A stretch of 64,000 bases of DNA, taken from Gordonia bronchialis DSM 43247 (GTDB lineage Bacteria > Actinomycetota > Actinomycetes > Mycobacteriales > Mycobacteriaceae). This document shows positions 20,254 through 30,008 of this stretch, one piece after another. Position 1 is the first letter of the stretch. Each line of letters starts with the position of its first letter. Where the stretch lies: the NCBI RefSeq assembly GCF_000024785.1, contig NC_013441.1:1054001-1118000 (forward strand), written 5' to 3'. The notes under the pieces were generated by a model. It did not search any database, was not told where the DNA came from, and worked only from the letters and a program-made list of their open reading frames with translations. A program made the position numbers and the translations under genes.

Positions 20254-20412
20254 GGAGATTCCTCCGATCGACATGCGCGTCCGTCGTCGGACTGCGTCAC
20301 ATCTATCGACATCGAGCGGCGGCGAAACTCATCGCTCGGCCGCGCACCTCTTCGCGACCACCGCGCGGCCCAGTGAACGTGTTCGCCTACCTGGTCGACG
20401 GACGGTCGGGCG

Positions 20413-21612
20413 CTACCGGTTGCGGATCAGCTTGGTCGCCGCAGCCGCCCCCGCACCCGCGGCTCCGACGAGCAGCGCGGTGCCGGCGCCGTACTTGGCC
20501 GCCTTGCGGGCAGTCCGGAAGTCGTACATCTCCCAGCCGCGTACCTTCGCGACCTCCTTGAGGTCGGCGTCGGCATTGATCGCGACGGCCGTGCCGACCA
20601 GCGACAGCATCGGGACGTCGTTGTGCGAGTCGGAGTATGCGGTGCACCGCTTGAGGTTCAGTCCCTCGCGAATTGCCAACGCGCGCACCGCATGTGCCTT
20701 ACCGGGGCCGTGCAGGATGTCGCCGACGAGGCGGCCGGTGAACACCCCGTCGACCGATTCGGCCACGGTGCCCAGCGCACCGGTCAGGCCGAGCCGCCGT
20801 GCGATGGTCTGGGCGAGTTCCACCGGCGTCGCGGTCACCAGCCACACCTGCTGCCCGGCGTCGAGATGACGCTGGGCCAGCGCGCGCGTACCCGGCCAGA
20901 TCTTGTCGGCGATGTACTCGTCGTAGATCTCCTCCCCGAGTTCCACCAGCTCCGACGTCGGGCGGCCCGCGATGAACGACAACGCCTTCTCCCGACCCTC
21001 GGCGACGTCGTTGGCGTTCTCCTTGCCGGTGATGCGGAATTTCGCCTGCGTCCACGCGAAATCCAGGACGTCGCCGTAGGAGAAGTACTTCCGCGACGCG
21101 AGTCCGCGAGCGAAGTGGACGATCGAGGCACCCTGCACCAGGGTGTTGTCGACGTCGAAGAACGCCGCCGCGGTGAGATCGCGCGGGGCCTGGGTGGGGT
21201 CGGTGTCCTCGGGTGGCTGCGCGCGCAGCGAGTCGACGGCGGCTTTGGCGCTGGCCTCGCCGGCGAGCGACTGACGCAGCTCGTGGGCGGTCTGCCGAAA
21301 ACGGCCGGTGGCAGCCGAGGCGCGCTCCGAGACCCATGCGGTCACGCGGCCGGATTCATCGTCGTCACCGAGGCCGTGCAGTTCGGCGTCCTCGGAGAAA
21401 TCGTCGTCGATGTCACCGGCGGCTGCGGCGTGGTGTTCCCAGTCGTCGGCGGCCGGGCCGGTCTCGCCCACAACGTCCTCGGCCTCGATGAACCCGGGCG
21501 ACCCGCCGGCTGTGACGCCGCCCGGTGTCGTGTCGGCCGGCTTGTCGGAACCCGGCTTATCGGACCCCACTTCGTCGGACTCCACTTCGTCGGACCGCGG
21601 TGTGTCGGGCAC
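20413..21612 (-). CDS. serB1: HAD-IB phosphatase, SerB1-like (Rv0505c)
   Basis: 399 residues. An acidic, disordered N-terminal extension of about 150 residues precedes the HAD core: motif [10 protein letters not shown], motif [10 protein letters not shown], and the C-terminal [13 protein letters not shown] motif. Family: phosphoserine phosphatase-like HAD-IB enzymes, some of which act on lipid or glycerol phosphates. The C-terminus is hydrophobic ([18 protein letters not shown]) and may anchor the protein to the membrane. Substrate should not be taken as phosphoserine without test. Confidence 0.88.
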   Translation of the reverse strand: MPDTPRSDEVESDEVGSDKPGSDKPADTTPGGVTAGGSPGFIEAEDVVGETGPAADDWEHHAAAAGDIDDDFSEDAELHGLGDDDESGRVTAWVSERASAATGRFRQTAHELRQSLAGEASAKAAVDSLRAQPPEDTDPTQAPRDLTAAAFFDVDNTLVQGASIVHFARGLASRKYFSYGDVLDFAWTQAKFRITGKENANDVAEGREKALSFIAGRPTSELVELGEEIYDEYIADKIWPGTRALAQRHLDAGQQVWLVTATPVELAQTIARRLGLTGALGTVAESVDGVFTGRLVGDILHGPGKAHAVRALAIREGLNLKRCTAYSDSHNDVPMLSLVGTAVAINADADLKEVAKVRGWEMYDFRTARKAAKYGAGTALLVGAAGAGAAAATKLIRNR

Positions 21613-21756
21613 AGCCCACCTCCCTTGCCAGACAGCAGGCCGCTACCGCGTCCCGCCGACTCCACAGTAGTGCCCCGGCGGGCGTGGGGACCGTCGGGCG
21701 TGAGTGAGGGCGACCACCGCGTTCCGGCGCTCGGGGGACGGTGCGAGGATGGCGAG

Positions 21757-22020
21757 ATGACCCTCGAACTGCTCACCCGGGCGGGCTGTTCGGCCTGCGC
21801 GGCCGCCCGCGCCGACCTCGACCGCGTCTGTGCCGATCTCGGTGTGCGCTACGCCGAGGTCGACGTCGACGACGCCGCCGCGAACGGTGACCCGGCACTG
21901 CGTGCCGAGTTCGGAGACCGGTTGCCGGTCGTGTTGCTCGACGGCGTCGAACACAGCTACTGGGAGGTCGACGAACCACGGCTGCGCGCCGACCTCGCCG
22001 GACGTGCCGGTTCCGCCTGA
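21757..22020 (+). CDS. Glutaredoxin-like thioredoxin-fold protein (Rv0508-like)
   Basis: 87 residues: TLELLTRAGCSACAAARADL carries a CxxC redox pair (CSAC) at the start of the thioredoxin fold, and RLPVVLLDGVEH contains the conserved cis-proline region. Mycobacteria have this small protein directly upstream of hemA. Start ATG 21757 is chosen because the fold begins there. A role as a disulfide reductase is likely; partner unknown. Confidence 0.88.
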   Translation: MTLELLTRAGCSACAAARADLDRVCADLGVRYAEVDVDDAAANGDPALRAEFGDRLPVVLLDGVEHSYWEVDEPRLRADLAGRAGSA

Positions 22021-22197
22021 CGCCTCGTCGGGCGCAACAGGCAGCCGCAACAGACGGCCACATCCAGACCGGCCACCTGCAGACCGGGCGAACGGGCAAC
22101 CGGTCGAATACCCGTCCGGGGCAAGAAATCGACGGGTATAGGCTGACCCGATACGTCGATGTTCTGCGACGACGAGGCGAGAGCGGGGTGTGTGGCG

Positions 22198-22992
22198 GTG
22201 AGCGGGAAACCGGAGTCCGACCCACCTGCGGACGACTCCGCGCCGGTGCTGCCCGGCACCGACATCCCCGCCCCCTCGGTGGCCCGACTGGCCGCCTACC
22301 TCCACGTCCTGCGCAGTTTCAGTGAGCGTGGCGTGCTCATCGCCTCGAGCGGCGAACTCGCCCGCGCCGCCGGGGTCAACCCGTCGATCCTGCGCAAGGA
22401 CCTCTCCCACGTCGGCGCCAACGGTGTGCGCGGCGTCGGCTACGACGTCGGCCGCCTCACCGCCCGCATCGCCATGGCCCTGCACACCGACAGCGTGCAC
22501 ACCGTCGCCCTCGCCGGCGCCGGACGTCTCGGACACGCTCTCCTCGCGCACACCGGATTCGGCCGTGGATTCCGCGTCGCCGCTCTCTTCGACGACGACC
22601 CCGTCCTCATCGGGACGGTCCTGCAACCCGGCGGTCCGACGGTGGCGCCGCTGGCCGACATCGAGCGGGTGTGCGCGACGCTTCCCGGCCCACGCGTGGA
22701 GGTCGCGGTGATCGCCACGGCCGACGCCGACGCACAACGCGCTTTCGACGCATTTGTCGCGGTAGGGGTACGTCAGGTGCTCAACGTGACCCCGGTGAGT
22801 CTGGTCGTCGCGCAGACGGGTTCGGCCGATTCAGGGGAGTCGGATGTCGTCATCCGACAGGTTGATCTAGCCTTGGAGCTACAGGTGTTGGCATTTCAGG
22901 CGTCTCGCAGCCCGAGTTCTCCGGACTCCGAGCGCTCTTCGCGGGGCCGACGCCAGGCAAGCGGTATGGGTGAAGAAACGGTGACAGCGTGA
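22198..22992 (+). CDS. rex: Redox-sensing transcriptional repressor Rex
   Basis: 264 residues. N-terminal winged helix with [20 protein letters not shown] and the Rex hallmark GVRGVGYDV, then a Rossmann domain [13 protein letters not shown] that binds NADH/NAD+, and a C-terminal helix. Family role: represses respiratory and haem genes when NADH is low and releases DNA when NADH rises. The stop overlaps the hemA start as GTGA, so the two are translationally coupled. Start GTG 22198 (GTG 22192 is equally possible). No TTGTGAA/TTCACAA operator is visible just upstream. Mycobacteria lack rex at this place; the rex-hemACD order resembles Streptomyces. Confidence 0.93.
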   Translation: MSGKPESDPPADDSAPVLPGTDIPAPSVARLAAYLHVLRSFSERGVLIASSGELARAAGVNPSILRKDLSHVGANGVRGVGYDVGRLTARIAMALHTDSVHTVALAGAGRLGHALLAHTGFGRGFRVAALFDDDPVLIGTVLQPGGPTVAPLADIERVCATLPGPRVEVAVIATADADAQRAFDAFVAVGVRQVLNVTPVSLVVAQTGSADSGESDVVIRQVDLALELQVLAFQASRSPSSPDSERSSRGRRQASGMGEETVTA

Positions 22993-24362
22993 GTGTTCTG
23001 TTGTTCGGGGTGTCGCACCGCAGTGCGCCGGTCGAGGTGCTCGAGCGGTTGGCGGTCTCCGACCATGACCGACCCAAACTGGTCGACGACCTGCTCTCCT
23101 CGCGCTCCATCTCCGAGGCGATGCTGGTGTCCACCTGCAACCGGGTGGAGATCTACGCCGTCGTCGACGCGTTCCATCCGGCGCTCGAAGCCGTGGGCGG
23201 GGTCCTCGGCGACCACTCCGGCATGACGATCAACGAGATGACCCGGCACGCCTACGTGCGGTACTCCGAAGCCGCCGTCGAACACCTCTTCACCGTCGCC
23301 GCGGGACTCGACTCGATGGTGGTCGGCGAGCAGCAGATCCTCGGGCAGATCCGCAACGCCTACCTCAACGCCGACGCCAACCGGTCTGCCGGCCGAGTGC
23401 TGCACGAACTCGCCCAGCAGGCCCTGCGCGTCGGCAAACGCGTGCACACCGAGACCGGTATCGACCGCGCCGGGGCATCGGTCGTGTCGGTCGCCCTGCA
23501 CCGCGCGGCCGCCGTCCGCGGCGATGCGCCGATGCGGCGCGCCGTCGTCGTCGGGGCCGGTGCGATGGGGGCCCTGGCGACCGCTCAGCTGGCCCGTGAG
23601 GGCGTGACCGACATGGTCGTGATCAACCGGACCATCGACAACGCCGAGCATCTGGCGGGCAACGTCGCGGCCAATCACGGCATCAACGTGCGCGGTGCCG
23701 GACTCGACGAACTGCCATCGGTGATGGCCGCCGCCGACGTCGTGGTCACCTGCACCGGCTCGGTCGGCACCGTCGTCGGCGTGGGTGAGGTGCATTCGGC
23801 ACTGGCCGGCCGCCTCTGCCCCGAGCCGCTGGTCATCTGCGACCTCGGGCTGCCCCGCAACGTCGACCCCGTCGCGGGCCGGCTGCCCGGCGTGCACATC
23901 GTCGACATCGAGGGCCTGCGCGGCGATTCCGAGACGCAGGCCGCCGAGAACGACACGCTGGCCGCCCGCGGGATCGTCGCCGGTGAACTCGCCGACTACC
24001 TCACCCACCAGCGCCAGGCCGAGGTCACCCCGACCGTCGCCGCGTTGCGTCAGCGCGCCGCCGACGTCGTCGAAGCCGAGATCCTGCGTCTCGAGACCCG
24101 GCTGCCCGAACTCGACGATCCGTCCCGTGACGAAGTCGCCAAGACCGTGCGCCGCGTCGTCGACAAACTCCTGCATGCCCCGACGGTGCGCGTCAAACAA
24201 CTCGCCTCCACCCCCAACGGCGACCACTACGCCGAGGCGCTGCGTGAGCTCTTCGAGCTGAAACCCGGTGCGGCCGAGGCGGTTTCTGCCACTGATCATC
24301 TGGGCCCCGATCCGTTGGGTCCGGTCGCCGGCGACACGCCGGCCGATGCGGCCGAGAAGTGA
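22989..24362 (+). CDS. hemA: Glutamyl-tRNA reductase
   Basis: 457 residues. First committed step of C5 tetrapyrrole synthesis: reduces glutamyl-tRNA(Glu) to glutamate-1-semialdehyde with NADPH. Catalytic C50 in [10 protein letters not shown], the [13 protein letters not shown] block and the NADP-binding [12 protein letters not shown] are present. GTG start overlaps the rex stop; its own stop overlaps the hemC start by GTGA-type overlap. Confidence 0.97.
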   Translation: MSVLLFGVSHRSAPVEVLERLAVSDHDRPKLVDDLLSSRSISEAMLVSTCNRVEIYAVVDAFHPALEAVGGVLGDHSGMTINEMTRHAYVRYSEAAVEHLFTVAAGLDSMVVGEQQILGQIRNAYLNADANRSAGRVLHELAQQALRVGKRVHTETGIDRAGASVVSVALHRAAAVRGDAPMRRAVVVGAGAMGALATAQLAREGVTDMVVINRTIDNAEHLAGNVAANHGINVRGAGLDELPSVMAAADVVVTCTGSVGTVVGVGEVHSALAGRLCPEPLVICDLGLPRNVDPVAGRLPGVHIVDIEGLRGDSETQAAENDTLAARGIVAGELADYLTHQRQAEVTPTVAALRQRAADVVEAEILRLETRLPELDDPSRDEVAKTVRRVVDKLLHAPTVRVKQLASTPNGDHYAEALRELFELKPGAAEAVSATDHLGPDPLGPVAGDTPADAAEK

Positions 24363-25300
24363 GTGGCGCGACGCCGGGTCCGATCCGCATCGGCACCCGC
24401 GGCTCGTTGCTGGCCACCACCCAGGCCCAGACCATCGCCGACGCCCTCACCGAAGCCGGACACCCCGCTGAACTCGTGATCATCCGGACCGCCGGCGACG
24501 ATTCGGCCGCGCCGGTCGCCGAGATCGGTGTCGGGGTGTTCACCACGGCCATCCGGATCGCTCTGCACAACCGCGAGGTCGACGTCGCGGTGCACTCCTA
24601 CAAGGACCTGCCCACCGCCGACGAGCCCGGCCTGTACATCGCCGCCGTACCGCCGCGCGAGGACCCGAGAGATGCGCTGGTCAGCCGGGACAACATGGTG
24701 CTCGGCGAGCTGCCGCCGGGATCGACGATCGGCACCTCGGCGCCGCGGCGGGTGGCACAGCTTAGAGCATTGGGTCTCGGTTTGGAAATCCGCCCCCTAC
24801 GAGGCAACCTAGATTCTCGGTTGGGCAAAGTCGCCAGCGGTGAACTCGACGCAGTCGTGGTCGCTCGCGCCGGTCTTGTCCGAATCGGACGGGCCGACGA
24901 GGTCACCGAGTCGTTTGATCCGGTGGTCCTGCTACCGGCTCCGGCGCAGGGTGCTCTCGCTGTGGAGTGCCGCTCCGATGATGCCCAGCTGGTGAGAATA
25001 CTCGCCGAGTTGGACGATGAGTCCACCCGTGCGGCCATCGATGCCGAGCGGGCCGTGCTCGCGGCTCTGGAAGCCGGGTGCACCGCCCCGATCGGAGCGA
25101 TTGCCGAGGTGGTCGAGTCGATCGACGACGACGGGCGCATCTTCGCCGAACTGTCGCTTCGCGCGGCGGTGGCGGCCGAGGACGGATCGGATGTGATCCG
25201 GGCCTCGGTGGTGGGTCCGGTCGATCGCGCGGCCCAACTCGGTGCGGATCTCGCCGCCGAACTGCTGGAACTGGGAGCAGGCGACCTCGTCACTCCCTAG
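24359..25300 (+). CDS. hemC: Hydroxymethylbilane synthase (porphobilinogen deaminase)
   Basis: 313 residues. Polymerises four porphobilinogens. Conserved [13 protein letters not shown] at the N-terminus, the substrate arginines in SAPRRVAQL and LRGNLDSRL, and cofactor cysteine C241 in [11 protein letters not shown]. Starts with a GTG overlapping the hemA stop. Followed after 51 bases by hemD. Confidence 0.96.
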   Translation: MSGATPGPIRIGTRGSLLATTQAQTIADALTEAGHPAELVIIRTAGDDSAAPVAEIGVGVFTTAIRIALHNREVDVAVHSYKDLPTADEPGLYIAAVPPREDPRDALVSRDNMVLGELPPGSTIGTSAPRRVAQLRALGLGLEIRPLRGNLDSRLGKVASGELDAVVVARAGLVRIGRADEVTESFDPVVLLPAPAQGALAVECRSDDAQLVRILAELDDESTRAAIDAERAVLAALEAGCTAPIGAIAEVVESIDDDGRIFAELSLRAAVAAEDGSDVIRASVVGPVDRAAQLGADLAAELLELGAGDLVTP

Positions 25301-25351
25301 TTCCGGCAAGGAACTGCAGCCTTCCTCGCGAGGGCAGGAGAGTGCGAACGC

Positions 25352-27085
25352 ATGAGCCGTACGACGAAGAAGTCCAATCCGGGCCGAATCCTCTTCGTGG
25401 GGTCCGGCCCCGGGGACCCAGACCTGCTCACCGTGCGGGCGCGGACCGTCATCGCCCACGCGACGACTGCCTACATCGACCCGGATGTCCCCGCCGCGGT
25501 GATTTCCCTGATCGGCAGCGCGTACCGCGCCGAGCCGACTCCGGACAATCGCCGCTCGACCAAGAAACCGGCCGGCGCCGACGACGCCCCGGCCGACGGG
25601 GTCGCGAAAGACGGGGTCGCGAAAGACGGGGCGGCGAAAGACGGGGCGGCCAAGGACGACGCAGCGAACAAGGACGCCGCGGCGAACGGTCCCGAGGCCA
25701 CCGCCGACGAGCCGGATTCGCCCGTCCATCCCGCGCTCGGCGATCCCGCCGAGGTCGCCAAGACCCTGGTCGCCGCCGCGAAGGCCGGCGACGACGTGGT
25801 CCGCGTGGTCTCCGGCGACCCGCTGACCACCGATTCGGTACTAGGCGAGGTCAACGCCGTGGCCCGCACGTCGGTCGCCTTCGAGGTGCTGCCCGGTCTC
25901 CCGGCCGCCTCAGTGGTGCCCAGCTACGCGGGTATGCCGCTGGGCTCCACCCACACCGAGGCCGACGTGCGCGGCGAGGTCGACTGGGCGGCGCTGGCCG
26001 CCGCCCCCGGCCCGCTGGTGCTGCACGCCACCTCCGGTCACCTCGCCGAGACCGCGAGCGCCCTGACCGAGCACGGAATGGCCGCGCAGACCCCGGTCGC
26101 CATCACGGTCAACGGCACCACCTGCCAGCAGCGCACCATCGAGGCCACCCTCGCCAGCCTCAACGAGCAGGGCAACGCCCTGACCGGACCGCTGATCCTG
26201 ACCATCGGCAACGTCGTCAGCGCCCGCGGCAAGCTCTCGTGGTGGGAGTCGCGTGCCCTGTACGGCTGGACCGTGCTGGTGCCCCGCACCAAGGACCAGG
26301 CCGCCGACATGAGCGAGCGCCTCGTCAGCCACGGCGCGGTACCCAAGGAGGTCCCGACCATCGCGGTGGAACCGCCGCGCAGCCCTGCGCAGATGGAACG
26401 CGCGGTCAAGGGGCTCGTCGACGGGCGCTACCAGTGGGTGGTGTTCACCTCGACCAACGCCGTGCGCGCCGTGTGGGAGAAGTTCGCCGAATTCGGGCTC
26501 GACGCGCGGGCCTTCTCCGGGGTCAAGATCGCCTGCGTCGGGGAGGCAACCGCGGAGCGCGTGCGTTCCTTCGGTATCAACCCCGAGCTGATCCCGTCCG
26601 GCGAGCAGAGCTCACTCGGCCTGCTCGACGAGTTCCCGCCCTACGACGACGTCTTCGACCCGGTTAACCGAATCCTGTTGCCGCGGGCCGACATCGCCAC
26701 CGAAACCCTCTCCGAGGGACTGCGTGAACGAGGCTGGGAGATCGACGACGTCACCGCCTACCGCACCGTGCGCGCCGCACCGCCGCCCGCGGCGACCCGC
26801 GAGATGATCAAGACCGGCGGCTTCGACGCGGTGTGCTTCACGTCGAGCTCCACGGTCCGCAATCTCGTCGGAATCGCCGGGAAGCCGCACGCGCGTACCA
26901 TCGTTGCCTGCATCGGACCCAAGACTGCCGAGACCGCAACGGAATTCGGTCTGCGCGTGGACGTGCAGCCGGAGACCGCGTCGATCCCGGACCTCGTCGA
27001 CGCCCTCGCCGAGCACGCCGCCCGGTTGCGCGCCGAAGGCGCACTTCCGCCGCCGCGCAAGAAGTCTCGGCGGTCGCGCTCGTAG
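25352..27085 (+). CDS. hemD: Bifunctional uroporphyrin-III C-methyltransferase/uroporphyrinogen-III synthase
   Basis: 577 residues. N-terminal half resembles SUMT (VGSGPGDPDLLTVRART and later VVSGDPLTTDSVLGEV and VVPSYAGMPLG), C-terminal half is the HemD synthase (TVLVPRTKDQ, FTSTNAVRAVW, AFTAYRTV-like segments). Mycobacteria have the same fusion (Rv0511). Odd feature: inside the methyltransferase domain, roughly residues 75-115, sits a lysine/aspartate/alanine repeat built of KDG(V/A)A units with a near-repeat in DNA (about 25606-25680). It interrupts the methylase between the first loop and the substrate region. Whether the methyltransferase half is active is uncertain. Confidence 0.9.
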   Translation: MSRTTKKSNPGRILFVGSGPGDPDLLTVRARTVIAHATTAYIDPDVPAAVISLIGSAYRAEPTPDNRRSTKKPAGADDAPADGVAKDGVAKDGAAKDGAAKDDAANKDAAANGPEATADEPDSPVHPALGDPAEVAKTLVAAAKAGDDVVRVVSGDPLTTDSVLGEVNAVARTSVAFEVLPGLPAASVVPSYAGMPLGSTHTEADVRGEVDWAALAAAPGPLVLHATSGHLAETASALTEHGMAAQTPVAITVNGTTCQQRTIEATLASLNEQGNALTGPLILTIGNVVSARGKLSWWESRALYGWTVLVPRTKDQAADMSERLVSHGAVPKEVPTIAVEPPRSPAQMERAVKGLVDGRYQWVVFTSTNAVRAVWEKFAEFGLDARAFSGVKIACVGEATAERVRSFGINPELIPSGEQSSLGLLDEFPPYDDVFDPVNRILLPRADIATETLSEGLRERGWEIDDVTAYRTVRAAPPPAATREMIKTGGFDAVCFTSSSTVRNLVGIAGKPHARTIVACIGPKTAETATEFGLRVDVQPETASIPDLVDALAEHAARLRAEGALPPPRKKSRRSRS

Positions 27086-27135
27086 CACTCCGGCTCCTGT
27101 GAGGTGTGCGAGAAGCGACATAAAAGGAGTAAGCC

Positions 27136-28113
27136 ATGGCCCCGGTGATCCGCCCGCGTCGACTCCGGTCGACGGCCGCCCTGCGCCGACTGGTGGCCGA
27201 AACCACCCTGGCGCCAAGGCAACTGGTGCTGCCGATGTTCGTCGCCGACGGTCTCGATGCCCCGCGGGAGATCTCGTCGATGCCCGGCGTGCTCCAGCAC
27301 ACCGTCGACTCGCTGCGCAAGGCCGCCGACGAGGCGGTCCGCGCCGGCGTCGGAGGTCTGATGCTCTTCGGGGTGCCGGACGAAAAGGACAAGGACGCAA
27401 CGGGTTCGGGAGCCGACGCTGACGACGGCGTGCTCAATCGAGCGTTGCGTGTGCTCACCGACGATCTCGGCGATGACACCGTCCTGATGGCCGACACCTG
27501 CCTGGACGAGTTCACCGACCACGGCCACTGCGGCGTCCTCGACGCCGCCGGCCGCGTCGACAACGACGCCACCCTCGACCGCTACGTCTCGATGTCGTTG
27601 GCGCAGGCGCGCAGTGGCGCGCGGCTGCTGGGACCGAGCGGGATGATGGACGGGCAGGTCGCCGCGATCCGCACCGCGCTCGACGACGCCGGGTTCACCG
27701 ACACCGGAATCCTCGCCTACGCCGCCAAGTACGCGTCGGCCTTCTACGGACCGTTCCGCGAGGCTGTCGGGTCGTCTCTGCAAGGCGATCGTCGGACCTA
27801 CCAGCAGGACTCCGCGAACCGGATCGAGGCATTGCGCGAGGTGCGCCTCGACCTCGACGAGGGCGCCGACATCGTCATGGTGAAACCGGCCATGAGCTAC
27901 CTCGACATCGTGCGCGACGTCGCCGAGATCTCCGACGTCCCGGTTGCCGCCTATCAGATCTCGGGCGAGTACTCGATGATCACCGCGGCTGCCGAACGCG
28001 GCTGGATCGACCGGGACGCCGCGATCCTGGAGTCGCTGACCTCCACCCGCCGCGCCGGCGCATCGATCATCCTCACGTATTGGGCTACCGAGGTGGCGCT
28101 CCGGTTGTCCTGA
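27136..28113 (+). CDS. hemB: Porphobilinogen synthase (5-aminolevulinate dehydratase)
   Basis: 325 residues. Condenses two 5-aminolevulinates. Schiff-base lysine K250 in [11 protein letters not shown] and the second lysine in [14 protein letters not shown] are present. The metal segment reads [15 protein letters not shown]: two of the three zinc cysteines seen in zinc enzymes remain, but the middle position is aspartate, so the metal type is not clear. AAAGGAG lies just upstream of the ATG. It ends the hem cluster. Confidence 0.96.
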   Translation: MAPVIRPRRLRSTAALRRLVAETTLAPRQLVLPMFVADGLDAPREISSMPGVLQHTVDSLRKAADEAVRAGVGGLMLFGVPDEKDKDATGSGADADDGVLNRALRVLTDDLGDDTVLMADTCLDEFTDHGHCGVLDAAGRVDNDATLDRYVSMSLAQARSGARLLGPSGMMDGQVAAIRTALDDAGFTDTGILAYAAKYASAFYGPFREAVGSSLQGDRRTYQQDSANRIEALREVRLDLDEGADIVMVKPAMSYLDIVRDVAEISDVPVAAYQISGEYSMITAAAERGWIDRDAAILESLTSTRRAGASIILTYWATEVALRLS

Positions 28114-28159
28114 TCGACAGGTGCTCGCGAATCGCTCGCGAGCAGATGCTCGACGACGC

Positions 28160-28639
28160 TCAGCGCCGGGTGAACGCCATCAGCGCACAGCCCGCCGCAC
28201 CCGCGAGGCTCCCGGCCAGCGCGACGTACACCCCGATGTCGGACACCGTGCCGTCGGCCACCGCCAGCGAGATGAGGGCCCCGCAGAATGCGGCCACCAG
28301 ACATGCGATCGCGGCCTGATGCCACGCCTCGCCGGTGGATTCGGCCGGACGCAGCAGTCGGGCGAGGGCGATGACGATGACCGCGATCGCTGCGATCAGC
28401 GCCACCCAGTGCAGACGGGAGGTCGCGACGTCGTAGCCCGGTTCGCTGGCGGAGCCCCACCCGTTGACGGTCACCGCGTCGTCGACCTCGAGGCGGTAGT
28501 AGGAGAGGAAGTACGACGCGATCACCAGGACTCCGCCGACAAGCGCGAGGACGGCGCCCGGGCGTGCGGGCACGGTGGAGGTGTCGGTGTTCGGCCTGCG
28601 ACCGGCGGCACGGGACCCGGGTTGCGGAATCCGCGCCAT
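28160..28639 (-). CDS. Four-TM hypothetical membrane protein
   Basis: 159 residues. A basic, proline-containing N-terminus is followed by four hydrophobic segments (about residues 28-47, 75-93, 108-126, 135-153). Between the first two helices is a short outside loop with VDDAVTVNGWGSASEPGYDV. No family recognised. It is convergent to hemB, 46 bases away, and divergent from the next gene. Confidence 0.75.
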   Translation of the reverse strand: MARIPQPGSRAAGRRPNTDTSTVPARPGAVLALVGGVLVIASYFLSYYRLEVDDAVTVNGWGSASEPGYDVATSRLHWVALIAAIAVIVIALARLLRPAESTGEAWHQAAIACLVAAFCGALISLAVADGTVSDIGVYVALAGSLAGAAGCALMAFTRR

Positions 28640-28831
28640 GCCGCCCCCTCTCGCCCTGATCCGTCGTCGTCACACCTGGTCGATTGGCCGAGTCAATCAC
28701 GGGCGCGGTGACCTGTCGACTTCACGGTCGGGCTGTGCGGGCAAGTAGGACCGAACGAACGACAGATTCGTCGGACCTCGTTGTACCGCCTCTCGCAGGT
28801 CCCCGGCAGCGGCGTTCATTACCCTGGTGGC

Positions 28832-29575
28832 ATGTCCGCACCGATCGGCCCCCTGCCCGACGACGCGTCCGGCACGCCGTCCCGACCAGCCCGGCCCGAC
28901 TCCGTCTCCATCGCCTCGGAGCTGTGGCTCGTGGTGGTGATCGGCCAGATCGTCGCCTTCTTCGCGCAGTACCAGGGGATCGCCGACTCGATCCGCGAAC
29001 AGGTGCATGCGGGCTCCGAAGGCGTGCCGGCCAATCAGGTCACCTTCATGACGTCGACGCCCTTCATCGTGACCGTCCTCGTGGGTGTGGCCGTGGTCCT
29101 GTCCGTCATCCCGCTGGTCTTCGTGTGGCTGGCGCGGCGCGGATACAACTGGGCCCGGGTGGTGGTCGCCGCGATGGGCGTCTACGTGACCGTGGACATG
29201 ATCTGGGCGTTCTTCGTGGGTCGCGACCCGGTGTGGGCGATGGTGCCGACGGTGCTCAGCGGCGTCGCCGGTCTGGGCGCCACCATCCTGTTGATGCGCC
29301 GCGAATCCGACACGTACTGCCGGGCGATGGCGGAGTTCCGCAAGCCGCGTCCGGTCACACCACCTCCTCTGTATCCGCCGCACGGCTGGGGACAACCCGG
29401 CCCCGGCGTCGCTCCTCCTCAGGTGCCGCCCACCTCGCCGCCGTATGGTGAGACGAGGCCGACTCCGGACCCCCCGGGCCCGACGCCGCCCGGCCCCGAT
29501 CACCCGACCGGCGATCACGACACCCGGGCCGACGATCACTCCAGCGAAGGACGGCGAGCACGTGACCAATCCTGA
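28832..29575 (+). CDS. Membrane protein with proline-rich C-terminal tail
   Basis: 247 residues from ATG 28832 (an earlier GTG/TTG frame at 28781 is possible but has no ribosome site). Four or five hydrophobic helices between residues about 30 and 165, then a cytoplasmic tail of about 80 residues rich in proline (TPPPLYPPHGWGQPGPG). It overlaps the next gene by 14 bases, so the three genes up to 30724 form one unit. Function unknown. Confidence 0.75.
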   Translation: MSAPIGPLPDDASGTPSRPARPDSVSIASELWLVVVIGQIVAFFAQYQGIADSIREQVHAGSEGVPANQVTFMTSTPFIVTVLVGVAVVLSVIPLVFVWLARRGYNWARVVVAAMGVYVTVDMIWAFFVGRDPVWAMVPTVLSGVAGLGATILLMRRESDTYCRAMAEFRKPRPVTPPPLYPPHGWGQPGPGVAPPQVPPTSPPYGETRPTPDPPGPTPPGPDHPTGDHDTRADDHSSEGRRARDQS

Positions 29576-30008
29576 TCCGGCACAGCGACCCTCACTCGTC
29601 GTCTGGGCGCACCGCTGCTGGATCACCGGTGGCGGACTGCTCGTGGCGCTCGGGGTGGCCTTCGTCGTCCTCGGGATCGTGTCGTCGACGTCTACCTTCG
29701 GTCCGGTGGCCGTGGGTGTCCTGGTGGCCTGCGTCGGCGTCGCCTACATCCTGATGGGCAGCAGGGCTTTTGCCGGCGACGCGCGATGGCGGTCGTCGTT
29801 GTCCGCGCTCACCCTGGTCGCGGTCGCGATGCTGCTGGTGGTCAGTTTCCTGGCCCCGGTGCTCGCCTTCGCGCTGATCGCCGCCATCATCGCGCTCTTC
29901 GGGTCGCTCCTGGCCTACCGCCCGGAGTCGGAGTCCTGGTACACCGGCGAACCCGTCCCCGACCGCAAGTCGAAGTCGTCGCGGCAGGCACGCCGCAAGA
30001 ACGCGTGA
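29562..30008 (+). CDS. Small membrane protein, four TM segments
   Basis: 148 residues from GTG 29562, with GAAGGACGGCGA before it. It begins (M)TNPDPAQRPSLVVWAHRCWI and has four hydrophobic helices (GGGLLVALGVAFVVLGIV, then VAVGVLVACVGVAYILMG, and others), ending in a basic tail SKSSRQARRKNA. The start overlaps the previous gene and the stop overlaps the next gene as GTGA. No family recognised. Confidence 0.75.
   Translation: MTNPDPAQRPSLVVWAHRCWITGGGLLVALGVAFVVLGIVSSTSTFGPVAVGVLVACVGVAYILMGSRAFAGDARWRSSLSALTLVAVAMLLVVSFLAPVLAFALIAAIIALFGSLLAYRPESESWYTGEPVPDRKSKSSRQARRKNA

Noticed and set aside
22021..22197. Rex operator upstream of rex
   Set aside because: No TTGTGAA-N6-TTCACAA or near match can be found in this gap.
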